48,005 nt of DNA from a beta proteobacterium AAP99 (GTDB lineage: Bacteria > Pseudomonadota > Gammaproteobacteria > Burkholderiales > Burkholderiaceae_C), in the NCBI GenBank assembly GCA_001295775.1, contig LJIA01000004.1:1-48005 (forward strand). The letters run 5' to 3'. The translations under genes were made by a program, and so were the position numbers. A model generated the notes under the pieces. That model did not search any database, was not told where the DNA came from, and was given only the letters and a program-made list of their open reading frames with translations. This document shows positions 28,114 through 36,046 of the stretch, piece by piece; the stretch's first letter is position 1, and every line of letters begins with the position of its first letter.

Positions 28114-28998
28114 ATGTCTGCGCCCCACACCCTGCTCGCCTTGCTGGTGGTCTTCGTCTGGGGGACGAACTTCGTGGTCATCAAGCTCGGGCTGGCGGAC
28201 TTTCCACCCATGTTGCTGGCCACCCTGCGCTTTGCTGCGTCTGCGCTGCCCTGGCTCGTCGTCCTGAAGCGCCCGGCCGTGCCCCGGGCGCTGATGGCGG
28301 GCATCGGCACGCTGGCGGGCCTGCAGTTCGGGCTGCTGTTTGCCGCGATGCGCGCGGACATTTCACCGGGCTTGGCCTCACTGCTGATCCAGACCCAGGT
28401 GTTCATGACGATCGGTCTGTCCATGGCCCTGCTGCGCGAGCGCCTGCACCGCCTTCAGTGGGTCGGGCTGGCGTTTGGCCTGGCGGCGCTGGGTCTGCTC
28501 CTTTCGCGCTCCGGCGGAGCCGCCGACCTGACCTTGCTGGGCGTTGCGCTGGTCCTGGCGGCCGCGCTGGCCTGGGCGGTGGCCAATGTGCTGGCGCGCC
28601 GCCTGGGCAAGGTGGACATGCTGGCTTTCATGGTGTGGTCCAGCCTGTTCGCGGTGCCGCCTCTGCTGGGCCTGAGCCTCTGGCTGGACGGATGGGCGGC
28701 GATCGCTTCCGCGCTTGCGCACGCCAGCCTGGTAGGCTGGTTGGCGGTCGCTTGGCAGGCCCTGGGCAATACGCTGTTCGGCTTTGGTGTCTGGAACTGG
28801 CTGCTCACGCAGTACCCCGCAGCGCAGGTCACACCCATGGCACTGCTGGTGCCGGTGTTTGGCTTGTCCGCGTCCGCGCTGGCGCTCGGCGAGCCGCTTC
28901 AGAGCTGGAAGCTGCTGGCCGCGCTGCTCATCATGGCCGGTCTGGCGCTCAACGTCTGGGCAGGCCGTTTGCGCAGCCGCACCCTTCAGACCCCATGA
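28114..28998 (+). CDS. EamA/DMT-family transporter (first)
   Basis: The 294-residue protein has ten hydrophobic segments arranged as two EamA repeats, the layout of the drug/metabolite transporter superfamily. The N-terminus LLALLVVFVWGTNFVVIKLG is characteristic. EamA members export amino acids, metabolites or amphiphiles; sequence does not tell which. The ATG at 28114 is the first at the start of the first membrane segment. Its stop overlaps the next start as ATGA, coupling it to the Nudix hydrolase. Confidence 0.9.
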   Translation: MSAPHTLLALLVVFVWGTNFVVIKLGLADFPPMLLATLRFAASALPWLVVLKRPAVPRALMAGIGTLAGLQFGLLFAAMRADISPGLASLLIQTQVFMTIGLSMALLRERLHRLQWVGLAFGLAALGLLLSRSGGAADLTLLGVALVLAAALAWAVANVLARRLGKVDMLAFMVWSSLFAVPPLLGLSLWLDGWAAIASALAHASLVGWLAVAWQALGNTLFGFGVWNWLLTQYPAAQVTPMALLVPVFGLSASALALGEPLQSWKLLAALLIMAGLALNVWAGRLRSRTLQTP

Positions 28999-29759
28999 GC
29001 ACCGCGCTCCCTGCCCGCGTTCCCTTTCATGTCGGCGGCGTGCCTGTGGGCAGCCTGGCCGCGGCGCTGGCCACGCGCCTGTGCGAGCAGATCCCTGCCT
29101 GGGCGCAGCGCGGCGCCGTGCACGCTCCGGCGGACGACCGGGCGCTGGCCGAACTGGCTGTGCTGCTGCGCAACTGGGGCGTGACCGGCCGCTGGCGTGA
29201 CGAACTTCTGCCGGTGCTGGACCCGGCCGACGAACCCGGCACGCGGCGCCTGGCGCGCATCGAGCGGGCCTGCATGCGGCCGCTTGGCCTGCTCACGCAG
29301 GCCGTGCACCTGAACGGCTGGGCACCGGACGGACGCGTCTGGTTGCAGCAGCGCGCGCTGGACAAGGCGACCGACCCCGGCCTGTGGGACACCCTGGCCG
29401 GCGGGCTGGTCAGCGCCCGCGAGCCCGACCTGCCCACTGCGCTGGCGCGTGAGGTGCACGAAGAAGCCGGGCTGCATCTGGTCGATCTGCATGAGCTGCG
29501 CGCCACCGGCCACCTGAGGCAGTCCCGGCCGATCGACCCGACGCCGCTGGGCGAAGGCTGGCTGATCGAAGACCTGCTCGCCTGGGACGCCGTGATTCCC
29601 GAGCACCAGAACCCCGTGAATCTGGACGGCGAGGTGGCGCAGTTTGCCTGCCTGCCCTGGGGCGCGGTGCTGGATCTTCATGGCGCCGGGCAGCTGACGG
29701 TGGAAGCGGCCTGGGTGCTGCGCGCAAGCGCCCAGCGCCGCGGCCTGCCCTGGCGCTGA
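28995..29759 (+). CDS. Nudix hydrolase, DUF4743-like N-terminus
   Basis: The 254-residue protein has an N-terminal domain of about 115 residues of the DUF4743/Tnr3-like kind and a Nudix domain. The Nudix helix is GGLVSAREPDLPTALAREV followed by HEEAG, with the catalytic REV-EE core. Spacing between the first Glu and REV is one residue longer than the textbook box, which may be a family trait. Related eukaryotic proteins act on damaged thiamine diphosphate; that role is only a suggestion here. It is translationally coupled to the EamA gene. Confidence 0.82.
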   Translation: MSTALPARVPFHVGGVPVGSLAAALATRLCEQIPAWAQRGAVHAPADDRALAELAVLLRNWGVTGRWRDELLPVLDPADEPGTRRLARIERACMRPLGLLTQAVHLNGWAPDGRVWLQQRALDKATDPGLWDTLAGGLVSAREPDLPTALAREVHEEAGLHLVDLHELRATGHLRQSRPIDPTPLGEGWLIEDLLAWDAVIPEHQNPVNLDGEVAQFACLPWGAVLDLHGAGQLTVEAAWVLRASAQRRGLPWR

Positions 29760-29900
29760 GCGACCGCTCGTCGCGTGCCGCGCCCGTGGGTTCGGCGATG
29801 CTGGCGGATTCGGTGTTCAGGGTTTACCCTAGACAAAGCCCAGTCGTCCTGCTGCCTGCGAAACAATCGTGTCGCGCGGTCGGCGTGAACGCCGGATCCC

Positions 29901-30959
29901 ATGCCCTCCTCCCGCTATTCGTCCGCGCTGTCTAATTTGGCGCTGCCTTGCCGTACCGCGCTGCGCCCCGCCTTCTGGGCCGGCTGTGGTGCGCTGCTGC
30001 TGCATGCCGTGGTCTGGGGTGCATCTGGTGATGCAGCCCCGGTGCGCGACGCCACGGCGGCCGCAGGCGCACGGGTCGGCAATGCGCCCGCCGCCCTCGC
30101 GGCATCGACACTGAGCCCGAGCGCGCTGCCGGGCCAGGCCGCCGCCAAGCGCATCCGCAACGTGGCCACCGACAGCACCGATGGCGCGCCGCGCACGCTG
30201 GAACTGCGCCCCGGTTGGCGCCAAGCCTTCGCCAGCCGCGGCCTGGCTGGCGTGATGGTGCTGACCCGGGTCGGGCGGCGCACGGTGCTGGTGAGTGATG
30301 TCGAGCGTGCCCAGCGCCGCCTGGTGCCTGCCTCGACCTTCAAGATCGCCAACGCACTCATTGCGCTGGAAACCGGCGCGATCAAGGACGAATTCGAGCC
30401 GGTGCAGCCTGAAGGCACGATTGAAGGCCCCACGGCGCGCACCCACACCCTTGTGTCGGCGCTGCGCAGCTCGTCCGTGCCCACCTTCCAGACCCTGGCC
30501 AAGCGCGTCGGCCCGCAGCAGATGCAGGGCTGGCTCAAGCGCCTGTCCTTTGGCAATGCAGACATCGGCAACGACCTCACTGCGTTCTGGCTCGATGGCT
30601 CGCTGCAGGTCTCGGCGCTCGAAGAACTCAGCTTTCTCGACCGCCTCTACCGCCTGAACCTGCCCATGAGCGAGCGCAGCCAGCGCATCGTGCGCGACGC
30701 GCTCACCGTGGAAGCCAATGCCTGCTGGCGCATCCGCGCCAAGACCGGCTGGGCGCCGCGCGAGCTGCCTGCCGGCGTGGCCTGGTGGGTGGGCACGGTG
30801 GAGACCGACAAGGGCGCCTGGGTGTTTGCCATGAACATCGACATCGCCGGCCAGCGCAACCCCAAGGTCTTCGAGCAGCTGAATGCTCGGCGCGAGATCG
30901 TCATGGATCTTTTGCGCGACGAAGGCGTGATTCCCGCGCGCTGCGACGCGGCGTCTTGA
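29901..30959 (+). CDS. Class D (OXA-type) beta-lactamase
   Basis: This 352-residue protein has the complete active-site set of class D beta-lactamases. It shows PASTFK (nucleophile Ser145, lysine Lys148 that is carboxylated in the family), S191-S-V193, F217-G-N219 in place of the usual YGN, K281-T-G283, and a WWVG near 295. The surrounding sequence (FQTLAKRVG, ISxLEELSFLDRLY-like stretch, AFxLDGSLQVSAL) also follows OXA enzymes, so it is not a distant penicillin-binding protein. The N-terminus is about 80 residues longer than in typical OXA proteins: one hydrophobic segment (about 24-42), then an Ala-rich stretch. The gene faces a creD/creBC locus and carries no mobile-element or integron sequence, so it looks intrinsic. 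Confidence 0.92.
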   Translation: MPSSRYSSALSNLALPCRTALRPAFWAGCGALLLHAVVWGASGDAAPVRDATAAAGARVGNAPAALAASTLSPSALPGQAAAKRIRNVATDSTDGAPRTLELRPGWRQAFASRGLAGVMVLTRVGRRTVLVSDVERAQRRLVPASTFKIANALIALETGAIKDEFEPVQPEGTIEGPTARTHTLVSALRSSSVPTFQTLAKRVGPQQMQGWLKRLSFGNADIGNDLTAFWLDGSLQVSALEELSFLDRLYRLNLPMSERSQRIVRDALTVEANACWRIRAKTGWAPRELPAGVAWWVGTVETDKGAWVFAMNIDIAGQRNPKVFEQLNARREIVMDLLRDEGVIPARCDAAS

Positions 30960-30999
30960 GTGCGGATGGGCTGAAGAGCCGCATTGGTGCTTGATCAAT

Positions 31000-31102
31000 T
31001 CAAATTCGGACGCCAATTTGAGATGTGCTGGATGATGCTTTCCGCGCTTCTGACAAGCGGAAAGCGGCTTTCGACTGGAAAAAATAGACGTATTTCGGTC
31101 AT
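31000..31102 (+). repeat. Dispersed intergenic element, copy 2
   Basis: This AT-richer stretch lies between the convergent beta-lactamase and small membrane protein genes. It begins tcaaattcggac, contains a palindromic core (tttccgc near 31040 with acaagcggaaag at 31053-31064), and ends tatttcggtcat. It matches 35942-36046 in the same orientation and 9284-9397 inverted. Just upstream, 30968-30983 (gggctgaagagccgcat-like) shares the arm of the repeats near 41 kb. Confidence 0.55.
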
Positions 31103-31108
31103 CAATGA

Positions 31109-31519
31109 TCAATGCCGCCGCGCTGTCCTGACGCGCACACCGCCCAGCAGACGCCGCGCCCATGCGTCGCCGATCTGCCATCCCAGCGCGAAGCCCGGCG
31201 CCAGCGCCAGCAACCAAACGCCTGCGTGCACCAGCAACCAGAACAGAAACTCTGCAAGGCCGTGCGAGGTGTCGAAAAGATGGGCACCCGGCACCTTCCA
31301 ACGCACCAGCGCCACAAAGGCGCTGAAAAAGAGCGCGTAGAACAGCGCAAAGGCCATGGCGGGCTGGCTCAGCCAAGCCGCGGGCGCACCCACCGGCACA
31401 GCCTCGCGCGCCCGCAGCCTGTGCGCGCCAGTGCAGATACTCATCAGCGCGCCCGCCGGCACCGAAATCAGCATTCCCGCAAACATCGCCATCACCACGG
31501 CGGCCATGAAGAGTCCCAT
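31109..31519 (-). CDS. Small inner-membrane protein
   Basis: The 136-residue product has three hydrophobic segments, near 2-28, 52-70 and 88-112, with a short basic C-terminus. I recognise no family. AGGAG precedes the ATG at 31519. It lies 48 bp downstream of creD on the same strand and is probably in its transcript, so it may be part of the envelope-stress response. Confidence 0.72.
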   Translation of the reverse strand: MGLFMAAVVMAMFAGMLISVPAGALMSICTGAHRLRAREAVPVGAPAAWLSQPAMAFALFYALFFSAFVALVRWKVPGAHLFDTSHGLAEFLFWLLVHAGVWLLALAPGFALGWQIGDAWARRLLGGVRVRTARRH

Positions 31520-31567
31520 CGTTCGCTCCTGGGTGGATTGGTTGAACTGGTCTGACGGCCTTGCCGC

Positions 31568-33016
31568 TCACTCCGCGCCCTGAGCCTGAACGTACGTCGC
31601 GGCGGTGCGGGGCGTGTTCGGCGGGCGCTTCTCCGGCAGGCTGGCCTTGGCCTGGGCAAAGAGCGCAAACCAGTCCACCTTGCGTGTGGCCACCATCACG
31701 GCCGCCAGCAGGGCAAACAGCATCAGGCTGCCGGATAGCAGGGCGTTTTCCTCCGCATTCAGCAGGCCGTAGAGCGCGCCGTACAGGGCGGTGAGGCCGA
31801 GGCTCAGCGGCAGGCTGCGACGCCAGCCCTGCAGCACATGTGCCGCGTAGTAGCCGATCAGCCCGATGCACGCTGCGGCCGAGGCGAAATACGCCCAGCC
31901 AAAGCCGACGCGCTCCGCCAGCGAGAGCAGCAGCAGAAAGAACAGCACCAGCGCCAGCCCCACCAGGGCGTACTGCACCGGGTGCAGGCGCAGCTGCTTG
32001 AACAGTTCAAACAGCGCAAAACCGGCCAGCGTGAGCGTGATGAACAGCATGGCGTACTTTGTGGCGCGGTCGCTCAGTGAATAGATGTTCACCGGGTCGA
32101 TCATCCGCACGCCAAAGGCCTGCGCGTGCACCCGGGTGGCATCGCCCCGTTCGGCGTTCTTCTCGGTGCCGAGCGCCGCGCGCCAGACCGCCTGCGCTTC
32201 CGAGGCCAGCGCGGGCAGCTGCCAGTGCGCCTCGAAGCCATCGGCGCGCACCTGCGGCTGCGTGGGCAGCACATTGCCGCCAAAGGAGGGGTGCGGCCAG
32301 TTCGCATCCAGCCGCACCGTGTTCAGCGTGCCGATCGGCAGGAAGTTCACCGCCTCCGTGCCCGTGAGTACCAGCTTCACCGTGAAGGGCACCACCGTGC
32401 CGGGCGCCCAGCGCAGTGGCAGGCCTTCCGGTGCAGCCGCCTGCACGGCGGGCAGGCCGCCGGGGCGCTGGGTGGAGGGTGCCACGGCGACGGCTTCGCC
32501 ATCGATCGTCAGCGTGAGGCTGCGCAGCCCGCGCGCTTCGCTGAATGCCAGCAGCGGCATGGCCGTGCCCATGAACCTGGCGCTGCTGTCGCGCCGCGCG
32601 CGCAGGATCACGTCTGTGGCCGGTACCTTGAAGCTGCCCGTGAGCGTCGCCTCCAGGTCATAGACGTTGGACTTGAACAGCCCGTAGCCGCGCTGCGTGA
32701 CGTTCAGGCGGCCCACCACATCCAGGGCTTCCGGCATCACGGAATAATGTCCGGCGACGATGCGCTCCACCTTTCGAAAGCGGCCCTCTTCCGCCTTGCC
32801 CAGCGGCTCGTCCTCGAACCAGCGCTCCTCAAACGGCAGTTGCAGCACCGGCCCCACCACCAGCTGCTCGCCCGCCTGGCTGTTGCCCAGCGCCTGCCGC
32901 GCCGCCTCGCGGTAGCGCAGCCGGTCGTCCACCACGCCAGCGGCGATCAGGCTGGCCACCCACAACACCCACAACAGCGCGAGAACGCTCAGCGCCTTGA
33001 AGACAAACGGTTTCAT
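31568..33016 (-). CDS. creD: CreD-like inner-membrane protein
   Basis: CreD is an inner-membrane protein whose gene is the classic target of CreBC (BlrAB in Aeromonas). Its molecular job is unclear, but loss or overproduction alters beta-lactam resistance and envelope integrity. The 482-residue length fits. It has one N-terminal membrane segment (about 8-30), a large periplasmic domain (about 30-320) and six hydrophobic segments near the C-terminus (from ATKYAMLFITLTLAGFALFE). I chose the ATG at 33016 (MKPFVFKAL). The frame is open far upstream but crosses the intergenic region. A cre-tag-like direct repeat lies about 85 bp before it. Confidence 0.9.
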   Translation of the reverse strand: MKPFVFKALSVLALLWVLWVASLIAAGVVDDRLRYREAARQALGNSQAGEQLVVGPVLQLPFEERWFEDEPLGKAEEGRFRKVERIVAGHYSVMPEALDVVGRLNVTQRGYGLFKSNVYDLEATLTGSFKVPATDVILRARRDSSARFMGTAMPLLAFSEARGLRSLTLTIDGEAVAVAPSTQRPGGLPAVQAAAPEGLPLRWAPGTVVPFTVKLVLTGTEAVNFLPIGTLNTVRLDANWPHPSFGGNVLPTQPQVRADGFEAHWQLPALASEAQAVWRAALGTEKNAERGDATRVHAQAFGVRMIDPVNIYSLSDRATKYAMLFITLTLAGFALFELFKQLRLHPVQYALVGLALVLFFLLLLSLAERVGFGWAYFASAAACIGLIGYYAAHVLQGWRRSLPLSLGLTALYGALYGLLNAEENALLSGSLMLFALLAAVMVATRKVDWFALFAQAKASLPEKRPPNTPRTAATYVQAQGAE

Positions 33017-33099
33017 TAGAAGACACCCCCACAAGTCCGATCCGTGCCCGCATCCTGCGCCCGTGGCGTGAGGCTCTGATGGGCTGCGTGCTCCCGCGT

Positions 33100-33115
33100 G
33101 TGAGCAACCTGTGAG
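33100..33115 (-). promoter_or_regulatory. Candidate CreB-binding direct repeat (cre-tag-like)
   Basis: Plus strand reads GTGAG-N6-GTGAG; in the creD direction this is CTCAC-N6-CTCAC. The known cre/blr tag is TTCAC-N6-TTCAC, so both half-sites differ only at the first base and the spacing is exact. It sits about 85 bp upstream of the creD ATG. A further single GTGAG lies at 33068-33072. It could also serve the divergent LprI-like gene. Confidence 0.5.
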
Positions 33116-33199
33116 GAGTGCGTTAAGCCCCTGCATGGGCCTTGAACTGCGGTAGTGGCATTTGCATGCTGCTGCAAACGAAGGAAAGGCAGGCTGACG

Positions 33200-33727
33200 A
33201 TGATCTCGCTTCGAACACTGGTCACCACACTCTGCGCAGCTGCGTTGAGCGCGAGCGCCCATGGCGCAGACACCCAATGCACGGACCGTCCAGAGTGCTG
33301 GCCTGAGGGTGGCGCGATGCGTACTGCGCTTGACGCGGCGGCACAGACCGCCAAGCTGGACGCACAGATCGACGCTCGGCATCGTGTGCTGCAACAGCAG
33401 TACGAGCTGGACGGTGGGCCTTATCTGCGCGCCGGCATCCTCGCGGCGCTGATCGAGCAGCAGCGCACTTGGCGCGCCGCGCGCGTTGCGGATTGTGAGC
33501 TGGCTGGGCTACTGACCCAGGCGGGCGGCTCCTGGCCGCATGCTTGGGCGGCGGTCTGCGAGCTGCGGCTTGCGCAGCAGCGTTTGCAGCGCATCGACAA
33601 CGCGCTGGCCTGCATCGCGCGCGCCCCGGAGAAGAGCCGCGAGCTGGAATACACCGGCTGTGTTGAGCGGCTCGCAGATCCGATTGAGCCGGCCGCCTGG
33701 GCCGAGGCTCTGCCCGGGCAGCACTGA
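33200..33727 (+). CDS. LprI/DUF1311-like secreted protein
   Basis: The 175-residue protein has a signal peptide (about 1-22, ending SAHGAD) and a Cys-containing periplasmic domain. The pattern, aromatic-rich helices with LQQQYEL, LIEQQRTWRAAR and a following ADCE, resembles DUF1311, the lysozyme-inhibitor LprI family. Six to seven Cys residues suggest disulphides. I chose the ATG at 33200 (MISLRTL), where the signal peptide starts. It diverges from creD and converges on creC three bases from its stop, so it lies inside the cre locus and may be part of the cell-wall defence. Confidence 0.72.
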   Translation: MISLRTLVTTLCAAALSASAHGADTQCTDRPECWPEGGAMRTALDAAAQTAKLDAQIDARHRVLQQQYELDGGPYLRAGILAALIEQQRTWRAARVADCELAGLLTQAGGSWPHAWAAVCELRLAQQRLQRIDNALACIARAPEKSRELEYTGCVERLADPIEPAAWAEALPGQH

Positions 33728-33730
33728 GCT

Positions 33731-35188
33731 TTAGCGCAACGGCAGCTTCAGCTGAGCGAGTACGCCACCTCGCGGCTGATTCTCTAGCGCCGCTTCTCCC
33801 CCATGCCGCGCCGCCACCTGCGCCACGATCGCCAGGCCCAGGCCGGTGCCGCGCTGGCCGTCGGCTTTGGGCAGGCTGTAGAAGCGCTCGAATACGCGGG
33901 GCAGGGCGTAGTCCGGGATGCCGGGGCCGTGGTCGCGTACCTGCAGCAGGGCGCGCGCGGCGTCTTTCTCGACGCGCACCTCAATGGCTGCCACGGCCTG
34001 CGCGGTGCCCCGAAGCGATTGCACCGATGCGTCGATGGCATTGGCGAGCAGGTTGGACAGCGCCAGCTCCAGCAGTGCGGCGTCGCCCTGCACCGTGATC
34101 GGCTCAGCTGAAGGGCTGAGTGCGATGTCGATGCCGCTGGCCTGGGCCGCAGCGCGATGGCTGGCCACGGTGCGATCTGCAAGCGCGTTCAGCTCCACCG
34201 GCGCGGCATGGTCCAGTTGCGCGCTGCCTTCGAGGCGCGCCAGCGCCAGCACGCGGTCCACCAGCGCCGTGAGCCGTTCGCTCTGCTCACCCACGAGCCG
34301 CGCGAAGCGCTGACGGTCGGCCTCGGGCAGGTCCGCAGCCTGCAGCACCTCGCTGGACGCGCGCACCGAAGCAAGCGGGCTCTTGAGCTCGTGGGTCAGT
34401 GCCTGCACGTACTGCTCCACATACTGCCGGCCTTCGATTTCCTGGCGCATGCTCTGCATGGCGTTGCCGAGTGCATCGAGCTCGCGCACAGCCAGCTTGG
34501 GCGGTGTTGTCGCCACGCCGCGCTGCGCCTGCTGGGCAAAGTCCACCAGCTTGCCGACCGCGCGCGTAAGCCACCAGCTCATCAACACCCCCACCAGAGC
34601 CGCGGCGGCCAGCAGCCACAGCCCGTGCTTGAGGATGGTGCGCTCGGCGCGATCGATGATCGGCGCCACCGTGGACACGGGCTTGACCACGGTAAGCACG
34701 CCGATGATTGCGCCCTGCGCGTCGCGCAGCGGCGCGGCCACATGGAACACGGCGCTGTTGTCGTCACCCTCGATCACGCGGGTAGAGCGGGCACCGTATT
34801 CGCCGCGCAGGGTGCGGTTCACATCCCGCCAGCGGGAGTAGTCCTGGCCGAGCGCGCGGCCGGTGGAGTCGAAGATGACCTTCCCTTGTGTGTCGGTCAC
34901 GTAGATGTCGAAGTCCAGGCTTTCCTTCTCGTAGTGCCAGATCTTCGCGCTCACTTCGCGCTGCCGGTAGGCCGCCACCGCCTGGGCGAAGGGCCCGGTG
35001 CTCAGGCTGCCCGCCACCACTTCACGCTGCGCGAGCTCGGCCAGCAGATTGGCCGTGTCCACCATGACTTCCTCGATGGTCTCGCGCACGGAGGGCTTCA
35101 CCTCGGCCACGAACACGCGCAGCACGAAGAAGGCGGCCACGCCCACCACGATGAAGTAGCCCAGCAGGATGCGAAGCGACAGACGCAC
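33731..35188 (-). CDS. creC: CreC-like sensor histidine kinase
   Basis: The 485-residue kinase has two membrane segments (about 6-26 and 178-200) flanking a periplasmic sensor domain of CreC type (VMVDTANLLAELAQREV near 41). HAMP-like sequence follows near 200-250, then HisKA (ALTHELKSPLASVRAS, His266) and HATPase elements (SNLLANAID, VRDHGPGIP, GTGLGLAIV). Length and the early sensor motif fit CreC, whose E. coli homologue responds to carbon source and envelope state. It lies eight bases after creB in the same operon. The stop is almost back to back with the LprI-like gene. Confidence 0.92.
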   Translation of the reverse strand: MRLSLRILLGYFIVVGVAAFFVLRVFVAEVKPSVRETIEEVMVDTANLLAELAQREVVAGSLSTGPFAQAVAAYRQREVSAKIWHYEKESLDFDIYVTDTQGKVIFDSTGRALGQDYSRWRDVNRTLRGEYGARSTRVIEGDDNSAVFHVAAPLRDAQGAIIGVLTVVKPVSTVAPIIDRAERTILKHGLWLLAAAALVGVLMSWWLTRAVGKLVDFAQQAQRGVATTPPKLAVRELDALGNAMQSMRQEIEGRQYVEQYVQALTHELKSPLASVRASSEVLQAADLPEADRQRFARLVGEQSERLTALVDRVLALARLEGSAQLDHAAPVELNALADRTVASHRAAAQASGIDIALSPSAEPITVQGDAALLELALSNLLANAIDASVQSLRGTAQAVAAIEVRVEKDAARALLQVRDHGPGIPDYALPRVFERFYSLPKADGQRGTGLGLAIVAQVAARHGGEAALENQPRGGVLAQLKLPLR

Positions 35189-35196
35189 GGGCTGTC

Positions 35197-35895
35197 TCAG
35201 GGCTCGACGCTGTAGCCCAGCCCCCGATGCGTGCGGATCGGGTCGCTGGCCGGATGCACGGCCGCGAGCTTGGCGCGCAGGCCCTTGATGTGCGTGTCAA
35301 TGGCGCGCTCGCCGCTGCCCACGTTCAGGCCGCGCGCGGCGTCGATGAGTTGTTCGCGCGTGAACACGCGGCCAGGTTGAGCGAGCAGCGCCAGCAGCAG
35401 GCGATATTCCGTCACGGTCAGTGCAAGCGTCTGGCCGTGAAAGCGGATCTGCGCGCGCGCCTCGTCCACTGCGAACACACCGGGCTCGGGCGCCACGGCC
35501 GCAGCCTGCTGCTGGGTGATGGCGGCGCGCCGCAGCAGACTGCGGATGCGCGCCACCACCTCGCGCGGCGAGAAGGGTTTGGTGACGTAGTCGTCCGCAC
35601 CGATCTCCAGGCCCATCACGCGGTCGATCTCGTCGGCCTGGGCGGTGAGAAACAGCACGGGCACGGTGGAAAAGGCGCGCAACTGGCGGCAGACCTCAAA
35701 GCCCGTGAGGTCCGGCAGGCCCACGTCCAGAATCACCGCGGCGGGCGTGGCTTGGCCGGCGTCACCCGCCTGCATGGCCTGCAGCGCGGCGCGGCCTAGG
35801 GTGACGTGCAGCACCGCGAAGCCCTCGCGCTGCAGCGTGAACATCAGAGGCTGGGCGATGGCGAGGTCGTCTTCAACAAGCAGCAGGGTGCTCAC
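35197..35895 (-). CDS. creB: CreB-like response regulator
   Basis: This 232-residue OmpR-family regulator has a receiver domain (LLVEDDLAIAQPL; phosphoacceptor Asp57 in LDVGLPDLTG; VTKPFSPREV) and a winged-helix domain (LTVTEYRLLLALLAQPGRVF, then ERAIDTHIKGLRAKL). CreB homologues bind TTCAC-N6-TTCAC tags and activate creD and, in Aeromonas, beta-lactamase genes. Gene order creB-creC matches the family. The upstream gap to 36046 contains the dispersed element, and I saw no exact cre tag there. Confidence 0.93.
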   Translation of the reverse strand: MSTLLLVEDDLAIAQPLMFTLQREGFAVLHVTLGRAALQAMQAGDAGQATPAAVILDVGLPDLTGFEVCRQLRAFSTVPVLFLTAQADEIDRVMGLEIGADDYVTKPFSPREVVARIRSLLRRAAITQQQAAAVAPEPGVFAVDEARAQIRFHGQTLALTVTEYRLLLALLAQPGRVFTREQLIDAARGLNVGSGERAIDTHIKGLRAKLAAVHPASDPIRTHRGLGYSVEP

Positions 35896-35941
35896 GGTGC
35901 CGGGGCGGATGATCTTGCGACAATAGGGTCGCGACTAAATA

Positions 35942-36046
35942 TCAAAATCGGACATGAAATTTGCAATTCTCAAACATGCCGAGATCCGCGCTTCATATGC
36001 GGAAAGCGCACAATTGGCGAAATGAAAATAAGTCAATTATGGACAT
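35942..36046 (+). repeat. Dispersed intergenic element, copy 3
   Basis: This AT-rich stretch begins tcaaaatcggacat, contains a gatccgcgc...gcggaaagcgc core around 35980-36010 and ends ttatggacat directly next to the stop of the following minus-strand gene. It matches 31000-31102 in order and spacing. It lies upstream of creB, so it may also hold or displace the creBC promoter. Confidence 0.55.

Noticed and set aside
29760-29900. cre tag upstream of the beta-lactamase
   Set aside because: Only isolated TTCAG and GTGAA pentamers occur; none pairs with a second half-site at six-base spacing.
29901-30959. Beta-lactamase as an acquired resistance gene
   Set aside because: There is no integrase, attC-like site, insertion sequence or composition break, and the cre locus next to it looks chromosomal.
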